DNA of 27,470 nt, from assembly GCA_964530115.1 (NCBI GenBank), contig CAZGYD010000131.1, positions 1 to 27,470 on the forward strand, in the 5' to 3' direction. Below the pieces are notes generated by a model. That model did not search any database. It was not told the DNA's origin and saw only the letters and a list, made by a program, of their open reading frames with translations. The position numbers were made by a program, and so were the translations under genes. The stretch is from Fen-999 sp964530115 (lineage in GTDB: Bacteria; Pseudomonadota; Gammaproteobacteria; Burkholderiales; Rhodocyclaceae). This document shows positions 1 through 7,926 of the stretch, piece by piece. Within the stretch, counting starts at the first letter, position 1; the number at the start of each line of letters is the position of its first letter.

Positions 1-982
<982 letters not shown>

Positions 983-1027
983 GTGTCTGTCCTTGTGAGA
1001 ATTTCCTGAAAAACTGGCCTGCCGTGG

Positions 1028-1055
1028 AAATGGGGGTGTTCCGCCGGCGTTCAAG
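1028..1055 (-). promoter_or_regulatory. RpoH (sigma-32) type promoter for dnaK
   Basis: On the minus strand CTTGAA (within the -35 at 1049-1055, CTTGAAC) is followed after exactly 13 nt by CCCCATTT (-10, 1028-1035). The RpoH consensus is CTTGAAA and CCCCATnT. The -35 overlaps the grpE stop codon. The -10 ends 45 nt before the dnaK ATG, leaving room for a short leader, so dnaK can be transcribed independently of grpE. Confidence 0.75.
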
Positions 1056-1629
1056 CTGCCGGCGTGTCACCGCCGCTGAGTTTCGCCTTGGAGACGACCA
1101 CCAGCGCCGGACGCAGGATGCGGTCGTGCAGGGCGTAGCCCTTCTGCAGCACGTTGATGACCCGGTTCGGCTCGCCGTCGGCCTCGACCTGACTGATCGC
1201 CTGGTGCCGGTGCGGATCGAACTTTTCGCCGAGCGGGTTGATTTCGGTGACGTTCGAGCGCTCGAAGGCGGAAACGAGCTGCTTGAGCGTCAGTTCGACG
1301 CCGGCCTTCAGGGCTTCGGCGTCCTGGTTCGGGTTGGCGAGCGCCGCCTCCAGGCTGTCCTTGACCGCGAGCATCTCGCCGGCGAACTTTTCGGCGGCGA
1401 ACTTGGCGGCCTTGGCGATGTCCTCCTGGGCGCGGCGGCGGACGTTCTCGGTCTCGGCCTTGGCGCGCAGCCAGGCGTCGTGGTGCTCTTCGGCCTTCAG
1501 CTCGGCGGCCTTGAGCAACTCCTCGAGGCTCGGCACGGTTTCCGGCTGACCGGCCGGATCGGCCGGAGCGGTCGTCCCGGCGGCCGATGATTCGGAAAGG
1601 GCTGGGGCTTCTTGGTCGCGATCGTGCAT
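1051..1629 (-). CDS. grpE: Nucleotide exchange factor GrpE
   Basis: GrpE releases ADP from DnaK and so controls the Hsp70 cycle; it acts as a homodimer in the cytoplasm. The 192-residue protein has the expected build: an acidic, disordered N-terminus (1-35), a long coiled coil rich in A, E and K (about 36-95, including AETENVRRRAQEDI) and a C-terminal beta domain with the family motifs NPLGEKFDPHRHQAI and VLQKGYALHDRILRPALVVVSK. Most GrpE proteins end shortly after that lysine. Here the protein continues into KLSGGDTPAA (residues 183-192), which is encoded by a relative of the dispersed 30-nt repeat. It precedes dnaK and has its own RpoH-type promoter. Identification is certain; the origin of the tail is inference. 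Confidence 0.97.
   Translation of the reverse strand: MHDRDQEAPALSESSAAGTTAPADPAGQPETVPSLEELLKAAELKAEEHHDAWLRAKAETENVRRRAQEDIAKAAKFAAEKFAGEMLAVKDSLEAALANPNQDAEALKAGVELTLKQLVSAFERSNVTEINPLGEKFDPHRHQAISQVEADGEPNRVINVLQKGYALHDRILRPALVVVSKAKLSGGDTPAA
1061..1084 (-). repeat. Dispersed 30-nt repeat, divergent copy at grpE 3' end
   Basis: Read on the minus strand it begins GAAACTCAGC and contains GTGACACGCC. It matches the first 24 positions of the repeat consensus at 21 positions; over 30 positions, extended into the stop-proximal bases, 24 match. It encodes the last ten GrpE residues in the frame KLSxxDTPA. Confidence 0.6.
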
Positions 1630-1663
1630 GGGAAATAGATCCTCGAGCGATAAACCATGCCCG

Positions 1664-1691
1664 AGATAGGGGCGGGATGCCGCATTTCAAG
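1664..1691 (-). promoter_or_regulatory. RpoH (sigma-32) type promoter for grpE
   Basis: The minus strand has a perfect CTTGAAA (-35, 1685-1691), a 13-nt spacer and CCCTATCT (-10, 1664-1671; preceded by one more C). The grpE ATG lies 34 nt downstream at 1629. Spacing and sequence match the RpoH consensus and are the same as in the dnaK and trxC promoters. Confidence 0.8.
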
Positions 1692-1726
1692 CCCCCGGCG
1701 AAAGAAAAATGATTCGGGTCAGGTCC

Positions 1727-3331
1727 TCAGGTCCGGAACCGGGCGACGGCCGCCTGGAGGTTTTCGGCGAGCTTTTCCAGACGTTCGGCGGCGTCCCTGG
1801 TCTGGGCGACGACGCTTTCGTTCTGGCGCGCGGCGCTGGCGATCGATTCGATGCTGGCTGCCACCTCGCCGCTCACGCGCCGCTGCGCCTCGGTCGCTTC
1901 GGCGATGGCGTCGAGCCCCTGGCCCACCCGGCCCACCGAGCCGCTCGCCTCGCCGAGAACCTCGGCGACTTCTTCGAGCGAGCTCTGGCTCGCCGCGAGA
2001 TGATCGAGCCCGCTTTCGAGCGAACGCTGGACGGCGTCGGAGCGCTCCGAGAGGGTGCGTGTGATGGTGTCGATCTCGTTGGCCGAACCGGCGGATTTTT
2101 CTGCGAGCTTGCGCACCTCGTCGGCGACGACGGCGAAGCCGCGGCCCTGCTCGCCGGCGCGGGCCGCCTCGATGGCGGCGTTGAGCGCGAGCAGGTTGGT
2201 CTGTTCGGCAATGTCCTTGACTTCGCGGGTGATGCGCGTGATCGCCTGGGTGCTGTCGACGAATTCATGGACCGCGCCGGCGATCTCCTGGACCGTCGTC
2301 TCGACGACGCTGATCTCGCCGATCAGCCGCGACAGGCTGACGTTGCCGGCCTCGGAACGGGACTGGCTTTCGCGCGACTGCTGGTGCACTTCCTCGGTGC
2401 TCTCGGCGATCGAGGCGATCGCCCTGAGCACCCGCTCGACGGCATCCGCGGCCTGGGCCGAAGCCTCGCTCTGATGACGGGAACCGGCCGCGACCTGGCC
2501 GGCGCTGTCGACGACCTCCTTGGCCGCGGCCGAGACCTGGCCCGCGGAATTGCCGACCCGGCGGACCAGCGTGGCCAGGTTGGCCATCATGTCGTTGAAG
2601 ACACCGGCCGCCTGGCCGATCTCGTCGTTGCTGCGCACTTCGAGCCGCTGGGTGAGGTCGCCCTCGCCCTGGGCGATGTTGCGCAGGCCCGCGACCATCT
2701 GTTCGAGCGGCTTGGTCACGACGTTGCGGATGAAGAGATAGATGAAGGCCAGGAGCGGAATGCTGAGCAGCACGGCAGCGACGAGCGATTTCATGCGCTG
2801 GCTGCTGACGGCGGCATTCACCTGGTCGAGCGAGATCTTCATGCTCACCACGCCGAGCACCGTGCCTTCGGGCACCTGGTGGCACTGGATGCAGTCCTTG
2901 CCCAGATAGTTCTTCGACGCCCGGGTCGGCCGGACGACACGCAGGTATTCCCCCGAGGCGTCCTCCTGGACCTCGATGAACTCCTCGCCGGCAGCCAGGG
3001 CCCGAGCCTCGATCGCGTCGCTCGGCTGGTTGTCCTTGGCCGTGCCCGGGCCGAAGATCTTGCTCACGGCCTCGCCGCGGATCACCGAGAGGTCGCGGAT
3101 GACCGCGAGCTGCTTGATCTGGTCGAGGAAGACCTCGCGCTGGTTGATGGTACCGGTGATCATCATGCCGGTGAGGCCGGCGAGCGTGGCCTCGTGCATC
3201 GACTGCGAGAAATTGCGGGCCTGGTCGATTGCGGTCTGGCGATTGACGCGGCTTTCCCAGAGGATGAGCGCGGTCCAGAACACGACCAGCATCAACCAGA
3301 TGGCGGCGGTCAGTTTCACCCAGATTTTCAT
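1727..3331 (-). CDS. Methyl-accepting chemotaxis protein with CxxCH haem-binding periplasmic sensor
   Basis: Inner-membrane chemoreceptor signalling to CheA/CheW. The chosen ATG (MKIWVKL) has GGAG 9 nt upstream and gives 534 residues; an in-frame start 14 codons earlier lacks such a site. Order: transmembrane helix 1 (8-24), periplasmic sensor (25-180), helix 2 (181-200), HAMP (about 201-253), then the methylation/signalling helices with the canonical hairpin tip (IAEQTNLLALNAAIEAARAG, about 374-393, then GRGFAVVADEVRKLAEKS). The sensor carries C147-I-Q-C150-H151 followed by VPEGTVLGVVSMKISL, the form known in c-type-haem chemoreceptors, so redox, oxygen or NO sensing is inferred. No C-terminal NWETF/CheR-tether pentapeptide is present (the end is ARFRT). 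No che or flagellar genes are nearby. Confidence 0.95.
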   Translation of the reverse strand: MKIWVKLTAAIWLMLVVFWTALILWESRVNRQTAIDQARNFSQSMHEATLAGLTGMMITGTINQREVFLDQIKQLAVIRDLSVIRGEAVSKIFGPGTAKDNQPSDAIEARALAAGEEFIEVQEDASGEYLRVVRPTRASKNYLGKDCIQCHQVPEGTVLGVVSMKISLDQVNAAVSSQRMKSLVAAVLLSIPLLAFIYLFIRNVVTKPLEQMVAGLRNIAQGEGDLTQRLEVRSNDEIGQAAGVFNDMMANLATLVRRVGNSAGQVSAAAKEVVDSAGQVAAGSRHQSEASAQAADAVERVLRAIASIAESTEEVHQQSRESQSRSEAGNVSLSRLIGEISVVETTVQEIAGAVHEFVDSTQAITRITREVKDIAEQTNLLALNAAIEAARAGEQGRGFAVVADEVRKLAEKSAGSANEIDTITRTLSERSDAVQRSLESGLDHLAASQSSLEEVAEVLGEASGSVGRVGQGLDAIAEATEAQRRVSGEVAASIESIASAARQNESVVAQTRDAAERLEKLAENLQAAVARFRT

Positions 3332-3373
3332 TGGTCCGGTTCTCCGTGGCTGGATTCGCCCGGGCGGGCTCAC

Positions 3374-3402
3374 ATGATCGAACCAGTTTATTGCCGGTTC
3401 AA
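3374..3402 (-). promoter_or_regulatory. Possible sigma-70 promoter for the chemoreceptor, overlapping a hairpin
   Basis: On the minus strand TTGAAC (3397-3402), a 17-nt spacer and GATCAT (3374-3379) form a modest sigma-70 match, 42 nt before the ATG at 3331. The spacer overlaps an inverted repeat (3380-3400, 7-bp stem with one G-U pair, 7-nt loop) that could also end bio transcription, although no U-tract follows. No FliA (sigma-28) pattern was found. Confidence 0.35.
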
Positions 3403-3410
3403 TGGAGGTA

Positions 3411-4076
3411 TTACGGCAGTGAAAGGGAAAAACTTGCGGTTTTTGCGTCGCCGTCCGGGCGCCAGGGCAGGGTGCCGAGCAGGGGGGCGGGAAGCGCCTG
3501 GCGCAGGGTGGCGATGTTCTCGTCCCGGAACGGCATGGCGGGGTCGATGCTGTTGGCGATCCAGCCGGCGAGGGCGAGGCCCCGCGCGCGGATCGCCTCG
3601 GCGGTGAGCAGCGCGTGGTTCAGGCAGCCGAGCCGCAGGCCGACGACGAGGATCACCGGCAGGCCGAGCGCGACGGCGAGATCCGCCGTGTCGAAGCCCG
3701 CGGCGAGCGGCACGCGGAAGCCGCCGACCCCCTCGACGAGCAGGAAGTCCGCGCGCGGCGCGAGCTGTCGGTAGGCGTCGAGGATCGTGCCGGGTTCGAT
3801 CGCCCGGCCTTCCTGCGCCGCGGCGATGTGCGGCGCCACGGCCGCGGCGAAGCCGAAGGGGTTGACGAGCTCGCGCGGCGCCTCGATCGTGCTCGCGGCG
3901 ACGAGCCGCTCGACGTCCTCGTTGCGACCGTCGGCGTCGAAGCCGGCGGCGACCGGTTTCATCGCCAGCGTCGTGAGTCCGCGCGCGGCCGCCGCGTGGA
4001 GCAGCGCGCAGGCGGCGAAGGTCTTGCCGACCTCCGTGTCGGTGCCGGTCACGAAGAAGGCTTTTGGGCCAGGCAT
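3411..4076 (-). CDS. bioD: Dethiobiotin synthetase
   Basis: Converts 7,8-diaminopelargonate, CO2 and ATP to dethiobiotin, the penultimate biotin step. The 221-residue protein has the P-loop GTDTEVGKT (residues 11-19, catalytic K18), a KPVAAG segment (about 40-45), the VEGVGGFRVPL loop that binds Mg/ATP, and a late IANSIDP segment typical of the nucleotide base pocket. Length is normal. Its ATG lies inside the end of bioC (28-bp overlap), which indicates translational coupling. It is the last bio gene before the chemoreceptor. Confidence 0.96.
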   Translation of the reverse strand: MPGPKAFFVTGTDTEVGKTFAACALLHAAAARGLTTLAMKPVAAGFDADGRNEDVERLVAASTIEAPRELVNPFGFAAAVAPHIAAAQEGRAIEPGTILDAYRQLAPRADFLLVEGVGGFRVPLAAGFDTADLAVALGLPVILVVGLRLGCLNHALLTAEAIRARGLALAGWIANSIDPAMPFRDENIATLRQALPAPLLGTLPWRPDGDAKTASFSLSLP

Positions 4077-4807
4077 AGCACGACCTCGAAAGTGGCGGGC
4101 AGGCCGGCGGGGCCGCGCCGGGCTTCATAGCGGGCCACGACTTCCGCCCAGGCCCGTTTGCCCATCAACCCCGGCCGGCGGCCGCCGTGGCCGACCTGGT
4201 TCGCGCCGAGCGCCTTGAGCGCGCGCAGGAGGGCCGGAAGATCGGGGTAATGGAGGCACAGCGGCCGCCGCTCCACGCGGATGCCGTCGAGACCTGCGGC
4301 GGCGCAGACGTCGGCCAGGGCTTCCGCCTCCGCGAATTCGAGCACGTGGCGATGGGCGTCGACACCGGCAAAGGCCGCTTCGAGTTCCGCGAGCGTGCCC
4401 GGCGCGAGGCTGCTCACGGCGAACCGGCCGCCCGGCGCGAGCACGCGCGCGGCCTCGCGCGCCGCGCGCGCCGCGTCGCACCACTGGAAGGTCAGGCTCG
4501 ACCAGTAGAGGTCGAACGTGGCCGGCGCGAAGGGCAGCGCCTCGATGTCGGCGCAGACGCCGGCGCCGCCGGCGGCCACGAGCATCGCCGGCGCGAAGTC
4601 GGCCGGGACGATCTCCGCGTCCGGCCAGCGTTCGGTGAGCAGGCCGAGCGCGTGGCCCGTGCCGCAGCCGGCGTCGAGGATGCGCCGCGGCGCGGCATCG
4701 GCGATGGCCTCGAAGAGTAGCCGGCAGACCTGGCGCTGCAGCGTCGCGGCCGTATCGTAGGTTTCAGCCGCGCGGTCGAACGAGCGGCGGACGAGGCGGC
4801 TAGCCAT
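4049..4807 (-). CDS. bioC: Malonyl-ACP O-methyltransferase BioC
   Basis: SAM-dependent methylation of malonyl-ACP, which disguises it as a fatty-acid primer for pimelate synthesis. From the ATG at 4807 the protein has 252 residues. It starts with the BioC signature SFDRAAETYDTAATLQ (9-24) and has SAM motif I LDAGCGTG (44-51), followed by ADFAPAML and the SSLTFQWCD segment characteristic of BioC. A start six codons upstream (4825) is possible but lies deeper inside bioH. It overlaps bioH by 8 bp and bioD by 28 bp. Confidence 0.95.
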   Translation of the reverse strand: MASRLVRRSFDRAAETYDTAATLQRQVCRLLFEAIADAAPRRILDAGCGTGHALGLLTERWPDAEIVPADFAPAMLVAAGGAGVCADIEALPFAPATFDLYWSSLTFQWCDAARAAREAARVLAPGGRFAVSSLAPGTLAELEAAFAGVDAHRHVLEFAEAEALADVCAAAGLDGIRVERRPLCLHYPDLPALLRALKALGANQVGHGGRRPGLMGKRAWAEVVARYEARRGPAGLPATFEVVLCLAQKPSS

Positions 4808-5447
4808 GGGCGAACTCGACGACAAGCCGGGCGAAGCGGTCCGGGTCGGACAGGAAGGGCGCGTGCGCGGCGCCGGCGAAGAGCTCGAACCGGGCCGCGG
4901 GCAGATGGTCGGCGAGCCAGCGTCCGGCGGCGGGCGGCATCAGCGGGTCGCGTTCGCCATGGATGACCAGAGCCGGCTGGCGTGTCACGACGGCTGAGTT
5001 TCGCAGGTCGGCCCCGGCAAGCTCGGCGAGGCCCGGCTGGAGCCGCGCGGTGTCCGGCTCGGCGAGCGCCGCGGCCGTCTGCCGCGTGAGCGCGCGGGCG
5101 TTCGCGTCGCCCTGGTGGATCAGCGCGTTGAAGCGGCGCAGCAGGGCGGCCGGATCGGCGCGGAGCGCCTCGGCGAACCCTTGCAGCAGTTCGGGTGGCT
5201 GGCCGTGCGGCCAGCCGGGCCCCTGGACGAAGCGCGGCGTCGCGGCGACGAGGACGAGCCTCTCCGGCATCGCCGAAGCCGCCAACGCCAGCGCGCGCAT
5301 GGCGCCGAGCGACCAGCCGCAGACGATGGCGCCGGTCGGCACCTCGCCGTCGAAGGAGATCTCGAAGCGGCCTGCGAGCCGCTCGGCGACGGGGGACCAG
5401 ATGCGCGCGTCGTAGCCCCAGCCGGTCAGGAAGGCGAGCCGCTTCAA
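4800..5447 (-). CDS. bioH: Pimeloyl-ACP methyl ester esterase BioH (compact, TTG start)
   Basis: Alpha/beta hydrolase that removes the methyl group from pimeloyl-ACP methyl ester and ends chain elongation. The likely catalytic triad is S46 (GWSLG, 44-48), D167 (HGERDPL) and H195 (GAAHAPF). From the TTG at 5447 the product has 215 residues, clearly shorter than the ~256-residue E. coli enzyme, mainly at the N-terminus and before the nucleophile. TTG is preferred because GGAG lies 8 nt upstream and it forms a TTGA overlap with the bioF stop; a GTG at 5456 is the alternative. Residues 149-159 (RNSAVVTRQPA) are encoded by a perfect copy of the dispersed 30-nt repeat, at a place where E. coli BioH has an equal number of unrelated residues. 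Function is supported by motif and operon. Confidence 0.9.
   Translation of the reverse strand: MKRLAFLTGWGYDARIWSPVAERLAGRFEISFDGEVPTGAIVCGWSLGAMRALALAASAMPERLVLVAATPRFVQGPGWPHGQPPELLQGFAEALRADPAALLRRFNALIHQGDANARALTRQTAAALAEPDTARLQPGLAELAGADLRNSAVVTRQPALVIHGERDPLMPPAAGRWLADHLPAARFELFAGAAHAPFLSDPDRFARLVVEFAHG
4973..5002 (-). repeat. Dispersed 30-nt repeat, copy A (inside bioH)
   Basis: Matches the consensus at 30 of 30 positions: GAAACTCAG at one end, ACACGCCAGCCGG at the other, with the direct hexamer CAGCCG twice at 17-nt spacing. It is read in frame in bioH as RNSAVVTRQPA, the same frame as the copy in yhbY. Confidence 0.85.
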
Positions 5448-6604
5448 GCGGCGCACTCCGCGAGCGCGGCGAGGAGCCGGTCGACGTGCGCCGCGGTGTG
5501 CGCGGCGGTGAGCGAGATCCTGAGCCGCGCTTCGCCCGCGGGCACCGTCGGCGGGCGGATCGCCGGCGCCCAGACGCCGCGCGCGAAGAGCGCTTCGGCG
5601 AGCGCGAGCGTCTTGGCGTTGTCGCCGATGATCACGGGCTGGATCGCCGTCTCCGAGGCCGGCAGCCGCCAGCCCGCGCGTTCGGCGAGCGGCGCGAGTC
5701 CCGCGCGCAGCCGAAGGACGAGCGCGCGCAGATGCGCGCGGCGCTCGTCGGCGGCCTCGATCAGTTCGAGGCTCCGCGTCAGCGTGAAACTCAGTGATGG
5801 CGGCACGCCGGTGGTGTAGATCGCCGTGCGCGCGCTCTGTTCGAGCCAGTCGATGACCGCGGCGTCTCCGGCGACGAAGGCGCCGGCCACGCCGGCCGCC
5901 TTGCCCAGCGTGCCCATGAGGATCAGCCGGCCGCCGGGTTTCAGGCCGAAGTGCGCGGCGGTGCCCCGGCCCTGCGGCCCGAGCACGCCGAGACCGTGCG
6001 CGTCGTCGACCACGAGCCAGGTGTCGTGCGCCTCGGCCAGCGCGAGCAGCCGGGGCAGCGGCGCGATGTCGCCGTCCATGCTGAACACCGCGTCGGTGAC
6101 GATGAAGCGCTTGCGGCCGCGGTTGGCGGCGAGCTGCCCTTCGAGCACGCCGAGGTCGAGATGCGGGTAGCGGTGGCTGAAGGCGGCCGACAGGCGCACG
6201 CCGTCGATCAGCGAGGCGTGGTTGAGGCGGTCGGCGAAGATGACGTCGCCGCGGCCCGCGAGCGCTGGCAGGATGCCGAGGTTGGCCATGAAGCCGGTGG
6301 CGAAGTGGAGCGCGCGCTTTGCGCCGACGAAGGCGGCGAGCCGTTCCTCGAGCTGCCGGTGCGGCTCGAAATGGCCGCCGAGATATTCGGAGGCGCCGGC
6401 GCCGACGCCCCAGCGGCGCGCGCCCTCGGCCAGCGCCTCGACGAGCCGCGGGTCCGCGGCGAGGCCGAGGTAGTCGTTGCTGGCGAAGGAGAGCACGGGC
6501 TTTCCGTCGATGACCGTCTCCGGCCCGCAGGGCGCGCCCGCGAGCCGCCGCCGGCGCAAGAGGCCCTGCGCGCGAAGCTCCTCGAGTTCGTGTTCCCAGG
6601 TCAT
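5444..6604 (-). CDS. bioF: 8-amino-7-oxononanoate synthase
   Basis: PLP enzyme condensing pimeloyl-ACP with L-alanine to form 8-amino-7-oxononanoate (KAPA). The 386-residue protein has the alpha-oxoamine-synthase features: FASNDYLGLA (40-49), the LNHASLIDG segment with H129, the PLP aspartate in VDDAHGLG (D200/D201, H203), and the Schiff-base lysine K235 in GTLGKAAGVAGAF. ATG overlaps the bioA stop as ATGA and the end overlaps the bioH TTG start, so translation is probably coupled through the operon. A weak match to the dispersed repeat (20/30) lies at 5786-5815 with no effect on length. Confidence 0.97.
   Translation of the reverse strand: MTWEHELEELRAQGLLRRRRLAGAPCGPETVIDGKPVLSFASNDYLGLAADPRLVEALAEGARRWGVGAGASEYLGGHFEPHRQLEERLAAFVGAKRALHFATGFMANLGILPALAGRGDVIFADRLNHASLIDGVRLSAAFSHRYPHLDLGVLEGQLAANRGRKRFIVTDAVFSMDGDIAPLPRLLALAEAHDTWLVVDDAHGLGVLGPQGRGTAAHFGLKPGGRLILMGTLGKAAGVAGAFVAGDAAVIDWLEQSARTAIYTTGVPPSLSFTLTRSLELIEAADERRAHLRALVLRLRAGLAPLAERAGWRLPASETAIQPVIIGDNAKTLALAEALFARGVWAPAIRPPTVPAGEARLRISLTAAHTAAHVDRLLAALAECAA
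5786..5815 (+). repeat. Possible degenerate copy of the 30-nt repeat in bioF
   Basis: Starts with the exact GAAACTCAG block and keeps CACGCC at the right distance, but only 20 of 30 positions match. The protein here (VPPSLSFTLTRSL) fits the BioF family without a gap. It may be chance. Confidence 0.2.
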
Positions 6605-7902
6605 GCTGGCAGCGCCGCCTCCAGCGACTCGCCGGCGACGCGGCAGAGGAGCTCGATCCCGCCGTCGTCGAGGATGTAGGGCGGCATGAAATAGACGGTG
6701 TTGCCGATCGGCCGCAGCAGCACGCCGCGCTCGAGCGCGGCGCGGTGGAAGCGGCGGCCGAAGCCGGGATCCGCATCGACGTCGAACGCGAAGATCATGC
6801 CGCGCCGCCGGTAGTGGCGGACCGCCGGATGACCGGCGAGCGGCGCGAGCCCCGCGTCGAGGCGCGCCGAACGTTGCTGGTTGGCGGCGAGCACGTCGTC
6901 CTCCTCGAAGATGTCGAGCACCGCGAGCGCGGCGCGGCAGGCGAGCGGGTTGCCCGTGTACGAGTGCGAATGCAGGAAGCCCTTGGCCGTCTCGTCGTCG
7001 TAGAACGCCCGGTAGATCGCGTCCGTCGTCATTACCACCGAGAGCGGCAGGTAGCCGCCGGTGATGCCCTTCGAGAGGCAGAGGAAGTCGGGTCGGATGC
7101 CGGCCTGCTCGTGGGCGAAGAAGCTGCCGGTGCGGCCGAAGCCGACGGCGATCTCGTCGCAGACGAGATGCACGCCGTAGCGGTCGCAGAGCTCGCGGGC
7201 GCCCTGCAGGTAGTCCGCCCCGTGCATCGCCATGCCGGCCGCGCACTGCACGAGCGGCTCGACGATCAGCGCCGCCGTCTCGCCGTGGTGCGCAGCGAGA
7301 TGCGCTGCGAGCGCGTCGAGGGCCTTGCGCGTGGCGTCCGGCCCCAGGCGCGCATCGGGCGAGGGCAGCACCGTGGCCGCGCGCACGAGCGGCGCGTAGG
7401 CGTCGCGGAAGATGGCGATGTCGGTGACGCCGAGCGCGCCGACGGTCTCGCCGTGGTAGCCGCCGGCGAGGCAGAGGAAGCGGTTCTTCCCGGGCCGGCC
7501 GGTGTTGCGCCAGTAGTGCGCCGACATCTTGAGGGCGATCTCGGTCGCCGAGGCGCCGTCGGAGGCGTAGAAGCAGTGGCCGAGCGCGCCGCCAGTGAGC
7601 GCCGAAAGCCGCTCGGAGAGCTCGACCACCGGCGCGTGGGTGCAGCCGGCGAGGATTACGTGCTCGAGCGTCCCGAGCTGGTCGCGGATCGCCGCGTTGA
7701 TGCGCGGGTTGCAGTGGCCGAAGAGATTCACCCACCAGGAGCTGATGCCGTCGAGCCAGCGCCGGCCATCCTCGCCGACGAGCCACGGGCCTTCGCCGCG
7801 GACGACGGGCAGGAGCGGCAACGCGCCCGTCTCGTGCTGCTTCATCTGCGTGCAGGGGTGCCAGACGGCGGCCCGGCTGCGTTCGAGGAGGGAAACTGGC
7901 AT
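6601..7902 (-). CDS. bioA: Adenosylmethionine-8-amino-7-oxononanoate aminotransferase
   Basis: PLP aminotransferase making 7,8-diaminopelargonate from KAPA with SAM as amino donor. The 433-residue protein begins with the BioA hallmark VWHPCTQMKQHE (13-24) and has WLDGISSWWVNLFGH (49-63), YASDGASATEIALK (112-125), the PLP aspartate D249 (VCDEIAVGFGRTG) and Schiff-base lysine K278 (LSKGITGG). It is the first gene of the overlapping bioA-F-H-C-D series. The ATG follows trxC by 24 bp. No Shine-Dalgarno is visible; instead TAGAAT lies 7 nt before the ATG. No BirA operator was recognised. Confidence 0.97.
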   Translation of the reverse strand: MPVSLLERSRAAVWHPCTQMKQHETGALPLLPVVRGEGPWLVGEDGRRWLDGISSWWVNLFGHCNPRINAAIRDQLGTLEHVILAGCTHAPVVELSERLSALTGGALGHCFYASDGASATEIALKMSAHYWRNTGRPGKNRFLCLAGGYHGETVGALGVTDIAIFRDAYAPLVRAATVLPSPDARLGPDATRKALDALAAHLAAHHGETAALIVEPLVQCAAGMAMHGADYLQGARELCDRYGVHLVCDEIAVGFGRTGSFFAHEQAGIRPDFLCLSKGITGGYLPLSVVMTTDAIYRAFYDDETAKGFLHSHSYTGNPLACRAALAVLDIFEEDDVLAANQQRSARLDAGLAPLAGHPAVRHYRRRGMIFAFDVDADPGFGRRFHRAALERGVLLRPIGNTVYFMPPYILDDGGIELLCRVAGESLEAALPA

Positions 7903-7921
7903 GGGCGGAATTCTACCGCCC
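7903..7921 (-). promoter_or_regulatory. Palindrome with -10-like TAGAAT directly before bioA
   Basis: GGGCGG and CCGCCC form a perfect 6-bp inverted repeat around a 7-nt centre that contains TAGAAT (minus strand, 7910-7915). TAGAAT is 7 nt from the bioA ATG, so a transcript starting here would be almost leaderless. No convincing -35 lies 16-18 nt upstream. It could instead be an operator or a trxC/bioA processing or attenuation hairpin. Confidence 0.35.
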
Positions 7922-7926
7922 CGGCA

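Noticed and set aside
983..1726. CIRCE operator (HrcA site) near grpE or dnaK
   Set aside because: No TTAGCACTC...GAGTGCTAA pattern or close variant was found in either upstream gap.
3332..3410. FliA (sigma-28) promoter for the chemoreceptor
   Set aside because: A TAAA is present but no GCCGATAA-like -10 follows at about 15 nt.
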